From Tepidicella xavieri (GTDB lineage: Bacteria > Pseudomonadota > Gammaproteobacteria > Burkholderiales > Burkholderiaceae_C): a stretch of DNA of 64,000 bases. The notes below the pieces were generated by a model. The model was given only the letters and a program-made list of their open reading frames with translations, ran no database searches and had not been told where the DNA came from. The stretch is taken from contig NZ_SNYL01000001.1 of assembly GCF_004363315.1 (NCBI RefSeq), positions 77,885-141,884 of the forward strand, read 5' to 3'. The position numbers and the translations under genes were made by a program. Below, piece after piece: positions 8,982 to 15,784 of the stretch (position 1 is its first letter; every line of letters begins with the position of its first letter).

Positions 8982-9021
8982 TCCTTTTTTTTGAAGCAGG
9001 ATGGGGGTGAGGGAACCCATC
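8982..9021 (-). promoter_or_regulatory. Candidate preQ1-I riboswitch of yhhQ
   Basis: Read on the minus strand, a 6-bp stem (GATGGG from 9021, CCCATC ending at 9000) encloses a 10-base loop that begins UUC and ends in C. The stem is followed by an A-rich tail with eight A residues (8985-8992) running straight into GGAC. Loop bases UCC can pair with GGA of the AAGGA ribosome-binding site (8982-8986), giving an H-type pseudoknot that would hide it. preQ1-I aptamers have this plan, including a 10-base loop in the Thermoanaerobacter example, and are known upstream of COG1738 (yhhQ) genes. Deviations are a longer linker before the A-tract and CC, not AC, at the ligand-binding position. Confidence 0.5.
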
Positions 9022-9047
9022 GACGATGAAAGAAAGCCAGGCTCAAG

Positions 9048-9080
9048 AAAGCCCACAGGCATTGTACCTGTAGGGGCTTT
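9048..9080 (-). repeat. Strong stem-loop in the yhhQ upstream region
   Basis: An imperfect inverted repeat pairs AAAGCCC with GGGCTTT and, after a two-base bulge, ACAGG with CCTGT around a seven-base loop. It lies 74-106 bases upstream of the yhhQ start. It may be a second leader element or a protein-binding site. The sequence after it is only mildly U-rich on the minus strand. Confidence 0.45.
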
Positions 9081-9134
9081 GGCGGTGGCATGGCCGACCG
9101 CGCTTTCCCACCCAAGACCCCAAGCGTGCTAAAG

Positions 9135-9150
9135 TGTCGTTGCAACGACA
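9135..9150. promoter_or_regulatory. 16-bp perfect palindrome between divergent genes
   Basis: TGTCGTTGCAACGACA is perfectly self-complementary. It lies between yhhQ (minus) and the chemoreceptor gene (plus), 118 bases before the latter. Such an odd-free 8+8 palindrome in a divergent promoter region is typical of a dimeric repressor operator. The regulator is unknown. Two further inverted repeats follow nearer the chemoreceptor start (ACACTG/CAGTGT at 9206-9223, TGACA/TGTCA at 9215-9225). Confidence 0.5.
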
Positions 9151-9267
9151 AATGAGGCGGGCTTCTGCGGGTTTTCGGCAGGCTGTCGGGTTTGTGGTGA
9201 TGCTTACACTGCGCTGACAGTGTCAAGTCGCAAGCTCCGTGGGAAAGGGAGGGTGTATCGCGTGGGG

Positions 9268-10824
9268 ATGAACTTCAAGCATCTGAAGCTGGCCACGAAG
9301 CTGTGGGTGGGCGTGGCGTTGCTGCTCTTGGGGCTGGCCTTCGTCGTCACGAGCGTGATCCTCCGGTCGGTGCAGTCCACGCGGGCGGCCGAGCGTGCGG
9401 TGTCGCATCAGTCCGACAAGCTGTTTGCCGCCTCGCAGTGGGCTGCCCTGGCCGAGACGGAGCTGCTGCGCGCCCAGGCCCACTTCAATGATCGCACCCC
9501 CTTGATCGAGGCGCTGTACCGCAGCACCGCGGCAGGGGCCAATGACCGCGCCGCCGAAGCCGCTGCGCGCGTGCAAGCCCTGGCGCATACCCCGGCCGAA
9601 CGCGAGGCGCTGGCGCAGATACAGGCCCAGCGACGCGCGATTGACGAAGCGATGGCCCAGGCCCGCCGTGCGCACGAAACCGGCGACGCGGCCACCGCCC
9701 AAGCCGTGATCGAAGGGGCTTATGCCTCCCAGGTCGTTGCCTATTTGCAATCCCTGCGGGACTTTGCCGATTTGCAGCGTCGGACCCTGGATGCGATTCA
9801 GGCCGACATCAGCGCCGGGCGCAGCGCCAATCTGGCGTTCGGCGCATCCATGATCCTGTCGCTGATGGCTTTCATCGTGCTGGGAGCCTATTTCCTGATT
9901 CGCCACATCCGTCAGCCCCTGCAGCGGGCGGTGGCCTGTGCCCACGCGATTGCCGGTGGGGATTTGTCGCAGCCGCTGGACACTGCGCGTGGCGACGAGT
10001 TTGGCGAGTTGATCCAGGCATTGGAGGCCATGCGCGCGCAACTGGCCGGCGTGGTGGGGGAGGTGCGCCAAAGCGCCCAGCAGATCAGCCTGGCCGCCGG
10101 GGAGATTGCCGCGGGCAATCACGACTTGTCGGCCCGCACCGAGCACACCGCCAGCAGCTTGCAGCAGACGGCAGCCAGCATGGAGCAGCTGACCAGCGAT
10201 GTCCAGGCCTCGGCCCATGCGGCGCATGCGGCCAATCAACTGTCGGCGCAGGCGGGCGAGCGGGCCCAGCTGGGCGGGCAGGCGGTGCAGCAGGTGGTCG
10301 ATACCATGCACACGATACGCCACAGCAGCGAGAAAATCGCCGACATCATCGGTGTCATCGACGGCATTGCCTTTCAAACCAACATCCTGGCGCTCAATGC
10401 GGCCGTGGAAGCGGCGCGGGCGGGGGAGGCCGGGCGGGGGTTCGCCGTCGTGGCTGGCGAGGTGCGGGCGCTGGCCCAGCGCAGCGCCCAGGCGGCCAGC
10501 GAGATCAAGCGGTTGATCGAGGCCAGCGTCTCGGCCGTGGCCTCGGGCACGCAACAGGTCGATCAGGCAGGAGCCACCATCGGCCAGATGATTCAGGACG
10601 TGGTGCGGCTGCGCGACCTGATTGCCGAGATGACGGCCACCAGCAGCCAGCAAGCCACTGGCGTGGCCGAGATCAATGCCGCGCTCGGGCAACTCGACCA
10701 CGCCACCCAGCAAAACGCTGCCCTGGTGGAGGAGACGGCGGCGGCGGCCACCACGATGTCGGATCAGGCCCGTCAGCTCGAAACGGCGGTACAGCGGTTT
10801 CGGCTGCTGGCCGTCGGCGGCTGA
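9268..10824 (+). CDS. Methyl-accepting chemotaxis protein
   Basis: This is a 518-aa transmembrane chemoreceptor. It has TM1 at about residues 11-32, a mainly helical periplasmic domain of about 160 residues, and TM2 at about 195-215. A HAMP segment (IRHIRQPLQRAVACAHAIAG) and the cytoplasmic signalling domain follow. The conserved hairpin tip reads DGIAFQTNILALNAAVEAAR, then AGRGFAVVAGEVRALAQRSA. ATG at 9268 (MNFKHLKLATKLWVG) is preferred to the upstream GTG/TTG options because the first helix follows directly. No C-terminal CheR/CheB pentapeptide is seen, and no other chemotaxis gene is nearby, so the ligand is unknown. Confidence 0.93.
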   Translation: MNFKHLKLATKLWVGVALLLLGLAFVVTSVILRSVQSTRAAERAVSHQSDKLFAASQWAALAETELLRAQAHFNDRTPLIEALYRSTAAGANDRAAEAAARVQALAHTPAEREALAQIQAQRRAIDEAMAQARRAHETGDAATAQAVIEGAYASQVVAYLQSLRDFADLQRRTLDAIQADISAGRSANLAFGASMILSLMAFIVLGAYFLIRHIRQPLQRAVACAHAIAGGDLSQPLDTARGDEFGELIQALEAMRAQLAGVVGEVRQSAQQISLAAGEIAAGNHDLSARTEHTASSLQQTAASMEQLTSDVQASAHAAHAANQLSAQAGERAQLGGQAVQQVVDTMHTIRHSSEKIADIIGVIDGIAFQTNILALNAAVEAARAGEAGRGFAVVAGEVRALAQRSAQAASEIKRLIEASVSAVASGTQQVDQAGATIGQMIQDVVRLRDLIAEMTATSSQQATGVAEINAALGQLDHATQQNAALVEETAAAATTMSDQARQLETAVQRFRLLAVGG

Positions 10825-10839
10825 GCCCGGGACCCGCGC

Positions 10840-12240
10840 TCATGCCATGCCGCGCACCACTTGCAGGGCCTCTTCCACCCGCTCCACCGGGTGGATCTGC
10901 ATGCCTTCGGTGGCCCTTTGCCAAGCGGCATCGGGTTTTTTGGGCAGATTGGCCTTGGGCACCACCGCCACGGAAAAGCCCAGCTTGGCGGCTTCTTTGA
11001 GCCGCTCCTGTCCACGCGGGGCAGGGCGCACCTCGCCGGCCAGCCCCACTTCCCCGAAGGCGATGAAACCCTTGGGCAGCGCCTTGCCGCGCAGGCTGCT
11101 GGTGATGGCCAGCAGCACCGCCAGATCGGCGGCCGGCTCGCCAATGCGCACCCCGCCGACGGCGTTGACGAACACGTCCTGATCGGCGCAGGCCACGCCC
11201 GCATGGCGGTGCAGCACCGCCAGCAGCATGGCCAGCCGGTCGCGGTCCAGCCCCACGGACAGGCGGCGCGGGCTGGGTCCGCCGCTGTCCACCAGGGCCT
11301 GAATCTCGACCAGCATCGGCCGCGTTCCCTCCAGCGTCACCAGCACGCAGCTGCCGGGCACGGGGGCCGAATGCTGGCTCAGGAAAATCGCGCTCGGGTT
11401 GCTCACGCCCTTGAGGCCCTTGTCCGTCATGGCGAACACGCCGATTTCATTCACCGCGCCGAAGCGGTTTTTGATGGCGCGAATCAGCCGGTAGCTGCTG
11501 TGGGTGTCGCCCTCGAAATACAACACGGTGTCTACCATGTGTTCCAGCACCCGGGGACCGGCCAGCGCGCCTTCCTTGGTCACGTGGCCTACCAGCACGA
11601 TGGTCACGCCACTGGCTTTGGCGGCCCGGGTCAGGTGAGCGGCGCATTCCCGCACCTGGGCCACCGAGCCGGGGGCGGAGCTCAATTGATCGGAATACAG
11701 CGTCTGGATCGAATCGATCACGGCAATGGCCGGCTGCTGGGCGTCGAGCGTGGCGAGGATTTTTTCGAGCTGGATTTCGGCCAGCACCTTGACCTGGCTG
11801 CGCGCCAGCCCCAATCGGCGCGAGCGCAGCGCCACCTGAGCGCCGCTTTCCTCGCCGGTGACGTACAGCGTATCGAGCCCCGCGTGCTGCAACGCATCCA
11901 GCGCTTGCAGCAGCAAGGTGGATTTGCCGATGCCCGGGTCGCCGCCGATGAGCACCACGCCGCCTTCGACCACCCCGCCGCCGAGCACCCGATCGAGCTC
12001 GCCCAGCCCCGTGGGCGTGCGGGCGACTTCGGTGGCCTCGATGTCGCTGAGGACGGCCAGCGCTGCCGTGGGCGCCAACCCTTTCGGGCCGGCGCTGAGC
12101 CGGTTTTTGCTGGCGCTCGGGGCCTCGGCCGCGGTTTCCACCAGGCTGTTCCAGGCCCCGCAATGCGGGCATTTGCCCAGCCAGCGCGGCGTGGTGCCAC
12201 CGCACGCTTGGCAGGCGAACAGGGTTCTGTCTTTGGCCAT
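10840..12240 (-). CDS. radA: DNA repair protein RadA
   Basis: RadA is a RecA-like ATPase that drives branch migration during recombination. The 466-aa protein starts with a four-cysteine zinc finger (CQACGGTTPRWLGKCPHC, residues 10-27). It then has Walker A (GGDPGIGKSTLL, near residue 99), the RadA-specific KNRFGAVNEIGVF motif, and a C-terminal Lon-like domain. It starts four bases after yqiA ends and is probably cotranscribed with it. Its end converges with the chemoreceptor gene 15 bases away. Confidence 0.97.
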   Translation of the reverse strand: MAKDRTLFACQACGGTTPRWLGKCPHCGAWNSLVETAAEAPSASKNRLSAGPKGLAPTAALAVLSDIEATEVARTPTGLGELDRVLGGGVVEGGVVLIGGDPGIGKSTLLLQALDALQHAGLDTLYVTGEESGAQVALRSRRLGLARSQVKVLAEIQLEKILATLDAQQPAIAVIDSIQTLYSDQLSSAPGSVAQVRECAAHLTRAAKASGVTIVLVGHVTKEGALAGPRVLEHMVDTVLYFEGDTHSSYRLIRAIKNRFGAVNEIGVFAMTDKGLKGVSNPSAIFLSQHSAPVPGSCVLVTLEGTRPMLVEIQALVDSGGPSPRRLSVGLDRDRLAMLLAVLHRHAGVACADQDVFVNAVGGVRIGEPAADLAVLLAITSSLRGKALPKGFIAFGEVGLAGEVRPAPRGQERLKEAAKLGFSVAVVPKANLPKKPDAAWQRATEGMQIHPVERVEEALQVVRGMA

Positions 12241-12244
12241 GGGG

Positions 12245-12847
12245 TCAGATCAATTGCAGGTGGGCGAGGATGTCATCGAGGTGCGCATCGAAGTCGCTCA
12301 GGGCATGGTCGCCGCCCTCCAGCAGCTTCAGCCGCGCCCCGGGGTAGCGGGCCACCATTTCGCGCCAGTCCAGCACTTCATCGCCCTTGGCCACGATGGC
12401 CAGCACCCGCTCCGGGTGAGGCAGGGTGCCACAGGCCAGGGCCCGCAGCTCGTCCACATACTCCGGCCGGAAGAAGAAGCGCTCGTTCGGGTCGTGCCAG
12501 GCGGTCTGCTCCCCGATGTGGCGCGCCAGATCCCGCGCCGGGTCCACCGCCGGGTTGAGCAGCACCGCGCGGCATCCGGTCTCGAGCGCCAGCCGCGTGG
12601 CATAAAAGCCCCCCAGCGAGGAGCCGATCACGGCCATGCGCGCGCGCGGCCAGTCTGCCGTGCCCTGGGCGATGAGTTCAAACGCCTGCCGGGGAGAAGG
12701 CGGCAGCGCCGGGCACCACCACCGCACCTGCGGATGGTCGCGCTGGATGCGTTCGGCCATTTTCATGGCCTTCATGGATCGGGGGGAGGAGCGAAAGCCG
12801 TGCAGGTACAGCACATGGGTGGTCGCTTGCGATGCGGTGCAGGTCAT
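12245..12847 (-). CDS. YqiA/YcfP family alpha/beta-fold esterase
   Basis: A 200-aa alpha/beta hydrolase. The oxyanion-region motif YLHGFRSSPRSMKA lies near residue 13, the nucleophile elbow GSSLGGFYAT near residue 72, and the C-terminal catalytic His sits in GGDHALSDF. This fits the UPF0227/YqiA esterase family. The physiological substrate is unknown. ATG at 12847 is used, because an upstream in-frame ATG would overlap the rodA start region. GATTAT lies nine bases before the start and shares bases with the rodA -10 element on the other strand. Confidence 0.85.
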   Translation of the reverse strand: MTCTASQATTHVLYLHGFRSSPRSMKAMKMAERIQRDHPQVRWWCPALPPSPRQAFELIAQGTADWPRARMAVIGSSLGGFYATRLALETGCRAVLLNPAVDPARDLARHIGEQTAWHDPNERFFFRPEYVDELRALACGTLPHPERVLAIVAKGDEVLDWREMVARYPGARLKLLEGGDHALSDFDAHLDDILAHLQLI

Positions 12848-12855
12848 CTCCGAAG

Positions 12856-12862
12856 GATAATC
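12856..12862. promoter_or_regulatory. Shared, bidirectional -10 element for rodA and yqiA
   Basis: The nearly symmetrical sequence GGATAATCC supplies GATAAT (12856-12861) eight bases before the rodA ATG on the plus strand. It also supplies GATTAT (12862-12857) nine bases before the yqiA ATG on the minus strand. One short AT-rich patch between two starts only 23 bp apart would therefore have to serve both genes. Neither direction shows a clear ribosome-binding site. Confidence 0.45.
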
Positions 12863-12869
12863 CACCTCC

Positions 12870-14024
12870 ATGGCCGTAGTGATCGAGAAACCTCCGTTGT
12901 GGCGCCGGGTGTTGCCGGTGTTCCAGGGCTTTGACTGGCCGCTGCTGCTCATCGTGCTGCTGCTGGGGGCGCTCGGGTTGGTGGTCATGTATTCGGTGGC
13001 CCATGAATTGCCCGGGCGGTTTCAGGCGCATGCCCGCAACATGGTGATTGCCGCCGGCGTGATGTTTCTGGTGGCGCAAGTGCCCCCACAGCGCCTCATG
13101 GCGGTGGCCGTGCCGCTGTATGCGGTCGGCGTGGCCCTGCTCATTGCGGTGGCCCTGTTTGGCATCACCAAGAAGGGCGCGCAACGCTGGGTGAACGTGG
13201 GCATCGTCATCCAACCCAGCGAAATCATGAAAATCGCCATGCCGCTGATGCTGGCGTGGTGGTTCCAGAAGCGCGAGGGACAACTGCGCGGGCTGGATTT
13301 CGTGGTGGCAGGCGTCATCCTGGCCGTGCCTTCCTTGCTCATCCTGCGCCAGCCCGACTTGGGCACCACGCTGCTGGTGGCCGCATCCGGCTTGTTCGTC
13401 ATTTTCTTTGCCGGTCTCAGCTGGAAGCTGATCATCCCGCCCGCGGTGCTGGGCGTGCTGGGCATCGTCACGCTCATCGTCATGGAGCCGCATTGGTGCG
13501 CCCCGGGGGTGGACTGGCCCATCCTGCACGAGTACCAGCGCCAGCGCGTCTGCACGCTGCTCGACCCGATGAAAGACCCGTTGGGCAAGGGCTTTCACAT
13601 CATTCAGGGCATGATCGCGATCGGCTCGGGCGGGCTGCTGGGCAAAGGCTTTTTGCAGGGCACCCAGACGCATCTGGACTTCGTGCCCGAGCGCACCACC
13701 GATTTCATTTTCGCCGCTTTTGCCGAGGAGTTCGGCTTCATCGGCGTTTTGGTGTTATTGGGTGCGTTCTTTTTTCTGTTCTGGCGCGGGCTCAAGATCG
13801 CGCTGGAGGCATCCACCCTCTTTGCCCGCTTGCTGGCCGGCGCCCTGACCCTGATCTATTTCGTCTATGCCTTCGTCAATATGGGCATGGTCAGCGGCAT
13901 CTTGCCGGTGGTGGGCGTGCCCTTGCCCTTTCTGAGCTACGGCGGAACCGCCATGGTGACCCTGGGCGCGAGCCTGGGCATCCTGATGTCGATTGCCCGC
14001 TCCAAGCGTCTGGTGCAGACATAA
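12870..14024 (+). CDS. rodA: Rod shape protein RodA, SEDS glycan polymerase
   Basis: RodA is the SEDS-family peptidoglycan polymerase of the elongasome, working with PBP2. The 384-aa protein has ten hydrophobic helices. The family motifs are GITKKGAQRWVNVGIVIQPSEIMKIAMPL (given as a region near residues 94-122), GFLQGTQTHLDFVPERTTDF in the large periplasmic loop, and GVPLPFLSYGGTAMV near the C-terminus. No mrdA (PBP2) lies beside it in this window, but it could not be upstream because yqiA is divergent. Transcription probably begins within ten bases of the start codon. Confidence 0.96.
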   Translation: MAVVIEKPPLWRRVLPVFQGFDWPLLLIVLLLGALGLVVMYSVAHELPGRFQAHARNMVIAAGVMFLVAQVPPQRLMAVAVPLYAVGVALLIAVALFGITKKGAQRWVNVGIVIQPSEIMKIAMPLMLAWWFQKREGQLRGLDFVVAGVILAVPSLLILRQPDLGTTLLVAASGLFVIFFAGLSWKLIIPPAVLGVLGIVTLIVMEPHWCAPGVDWPILHEYQRQRVCTLLDPMKDPLGKGFHIIQGMIAIGSGGLLGKGFLQGTQTHLDFVPERTTDFIFAAFAEEFGFIGVLVLLGAFFFLFWRGLKIALEASTLFARLLAGALTLIYFVYAFVNMGMVSGILPVVGVPLPFLSYGGTAMVTLGASLGILMSIARSKRLVQT

Positions 14025-14060
14025 AGCCCACGGATCGCTGCACGCCGCGGCGCGAGTTTC

Positions 14061-14072
14061 TACAATGCAGGC
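14061..14072 (+). promoter_or_regulatory. tldD -10 element, leaderless arrangement
   Basis: TACAAT at 14061-14066 is followed by six bases and then the tldD ATG, the same layout as at lpxC and at the gene starting at 42561. GCAGG just before ATG is too close to act as a standard Shine-Dalgarno site. Confidence 0.5.
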
Positions 14073-15533
14073 ATGATTGCCCGAGAACCCACTTTGGCCC
14101 GTTTGGCCACCGCCCAAGACCTGCTGCTGGCGCCGTACGGTCTGGAGCTCAACCATTTGCGCCGCGCCTTGGCTGAGATCCTGGCTCCAGGCGTGGACGA
14201 TGCCGACCTGTATTTCCAGTACACCCGCGCCGAAGGCTGGAGTCTGGAAGAGGGCATCGTCAAGACCGGCAGCTTCAGCATCGACCAGGGGGTGGGGGTG
14301 CGGGCCGTCAGCGGCGACAAAACGGCGTTTGCCTATTCGGATGACCTGTCCTGGGCGGCCCTGCAAGATGCCGCCCGCAGCGTACGGGCCATTGGCGCCC
14401 AAGGGCAAAGCCGCCGCGTCAAGGTGGGGGCGCGCAAGGTGGCCAAGTCGCGCTCGCTCTACCGGGAATTGGATCCCATCGGCACCCTGGACAGCGCCGC
14501 CAAAGTGGCCTTGCTCGAAAAAGTGGAGCGGCGCGCCAAGTCGCGCGACCCGCGCATCGTGCAGGTGATGGCTGGGTTGGCCAGCGAATACGACGTGGTG
14601 CTGGTGGCGCGGGCCGATGGCACGCTGGCCGCCGACGTGCGTCCGCTGGTGCGCCTGTCTCTGACCGTGATCGCCGAGCAGCAGGGGCGCCGCGAGGTGG
14701 GGTCCTCCGGTGGCGGCGGGCGTTTTGGCTTGGAGCGCTTCGACGACGCCCTGATCGATCACTACGTGTCCGAAGCGGTGCAGGCCGCATTGACCAATCT
14801 GGACAGCCGCCCCGCGCCGGCCGGTGAGATGACGGTGGTCCTGGGCCCTGGCTGGCCGGGCGTCTTGCTGCACGAAGCCGTGGGCCACGGCCTGGAAGGC
14901 GACTTCAACCGCAAAGGCAGCAGCGCTTTCAGCGGCATGCTGGGCAAGCGGGTGGCGGCCAAAGGCGTGACCGTGCTGGACGACGGCACGATGGCCGATC
15001 GGCGTGGTTCGCTCAATGTGGACGACGAGGGCTGCGCCAGCCAGAAGAACGTCCTGATCGAAGACGGCATCCTGCGCGGCTATATCCAGGACAGCCTCAA
15101 CGCCCGCCTCATGGGCGTGCCGCCCACGGGCAATGGACGCCGGGAAAGCTATGCCCACCTGCCGATGCCGCGCATGACCAACACCTACATGCTCGGTGGC
15201 GACAAAGAGCCGGCGGAAATCATCGCCAGCATCAAAAAAGGGCTGTATGCCACCAACTTCGGCGGGGGCCAGGTCGACATCACCAGCGGCAAATTCGTGT
15301 TCAGCGCCAGCCAGGCCTGGTGGGTGGAAAACGGCCGCCTGCTCTATCCCGTCAAAGGGGCCACCCTCATCGGCAGCGGGCCGGAAGCGCTCAAGAAGGT
15401 CACCATGATCGGCAATGACCTGGCGCTGGACAGCGGCGTGGGCACTTGTGGCAAGGAAGGCCAGAGCGTGCCCGTGGGCGTGGGCCAGCCCACCTTGCGC
15501 ATCGAGGGGCTGACCGTTGGGGGGACGGCCTGA
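14073..15533 (+). CDS. tldD: Metalloprotease TldD
   Basis: TldD forms a zinc protease with TldE/PmbA that degrades unfolded peptides and processes some modified peptides. The 486-aa protein has the metal motif LLHEAVGHGLEGDF (HExxxH type, near residues 265-278). It also has the C-terminal family block GGGQVDITSGKFVFSASQAW and GTCGKEGQSVPVGVGQPTLR. The length is normal for the family. No pmbA partner lies in the window. The gene sits between rodA and the attenuated DAHP synthase gene. Confidence 0.96.
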   Translation: MIAREPTLARLATAQDLLLAPYGLELNHLRRALAEILAPGVDDADLYFQYTRAEGWSLEEGIVKTGSFSIDQGVGVRAVSGDKTAFAYSDDLSWAALQDAARSVRAIGAQGQSRRVKVGARKVAKSRSLYRELDPIGTLDSAAKVALLEKVERRAKSRDPRIVQVMAGLASEYDVVLVARADGTLAADVRPLVRLSLTVIAEQQGRREVGSSGGGGRFGLERFDDALIDHYVSEAVQAALTNLDSRPAPAGEMTVVLGPGWPGVLLHEAVGHGLEGDFNRKGSSAFSGMLGKRVAAKGVTVLDDGTMADRRGSLNVDDEGCASQKNVLIEDGILRGYIQDSLNARLMGVPPTGNGRRESYAHLPMPRMTNTYMLGGDKEPAEIIASIKKGLYATNFGGGQVDITSGKFVFSASQAWWVENGRLLYPVKGATLIGSGPEALKKVTMIGNDLALDSGVGTCGKEGQSVPVGVGQPTLRIEGLTVGGTA

Positions 15534-15596
15534 CCGCGCGTCGTGGCATTCGCCCCACATCGGGGGCGCGGTGTCAGCGCTTTGTCATGAAGTTTG

Positions 15597-15612
15597 TGGT
15601 ACATTGAATTCC
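15597..15612 (+). promoter_or_regulatory. Extended -10 promoter before the aromatic leader peptide
   Basis: TGGTACATT at 15597-15605 fits the extended -10 form TGnTATAAT with two mismatches. It ends seven bases before the leader-peptide ATG, so the transcript may begin at or next to that codon. TTGTCA at 15582-15587 is only 12 bp upstream, too close for a standard -35 element. Confidence 0.4.
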
Positions 15613-15681
15613 ATGAAAGCCGCTCGCTTTTACTTTGCCTACTTTTGGTTCTCACGCGTCACCGACGGAAGAGAGAGCTGA
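15613..15681 (+). CDS. Aromatic leader peptide of the DAHP synthase attenuator
   Basis: This 22-codon reading frame runs from ATG at 15613 to TGA at 15679-15681. Residues 6-13 read FYFAYFWF: four Phe, two Tyr and one Trp within eight codons (15628-15651). Such clustering marks the leader peptides of attenuated amino-acid operons, for example the pheA leader of enteric bacteria. It ends before an intrinsic terminator and well before the structural gene. The ribosome would act as a sensor of charged aromatic tRNAs. No clear ribosome-binding site precedes it, so initiation may be leaderless. Confidence 0.82.
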   Translation: MKAARFYFAYFWFSRVTDGRES

Positions 15682-15746
15682 ATACGGCCCTGAAAAGCGC
15701 AAAGCCTCCCCCAAACCGTCGGTCACACCACCGGCGGTTTTTTTTT
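15661..15746 (+). promoter_or_regulatory. Transcription attenuator (antiterminator/terminator switch)
   Basis: ACCGACGG at 15661-15668 lies ten bases after the last aromatic codon. It is the exact reverse complement of CCGTCGGT at 15716-15723, which is also the left arm of the terminator. The two structures exclude each other. A ribosome stalled on the aromatic codons (15628-15651) leaves 15661-15668 free to pair and blocks the terminator. A ribosome that reaches the stop codon at 15679 covers this arm and lets the terminator form. This is the standard logic of amino-acid attenuation, read directly from complementarity. Confidence 0.82.
15713..15746 (+). terminator. Intrinsic terminator of the attenuator
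   Basis: AAACCGTCGGT (15713-15723) pairs with ACCGGCGGTTT (15730-15740) over 11 bp with one G-U pair and a six-base loop. It is followed by an uninterrupted T run (15738-15746). It lies 38 bases before the aroG-type start codon, so it must be bypassed for the gene to be expressed. Confidence 0.9.
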
Positions 15747-15784
15747 ACCTTGAGTGTTTTTTTCACCATTAGCAGGAGTTCACG

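Noticed and set aside
9130-9156. TAAAG at 9130-9134 as a possible sigma-28 promoter for the chemoreceptor gene.
   Set aside because: At the required spacing the -10 sequence reads CAAATGAG, which matches poorly with GCCGATAA. The position is also taken up by the perfect palindrome.
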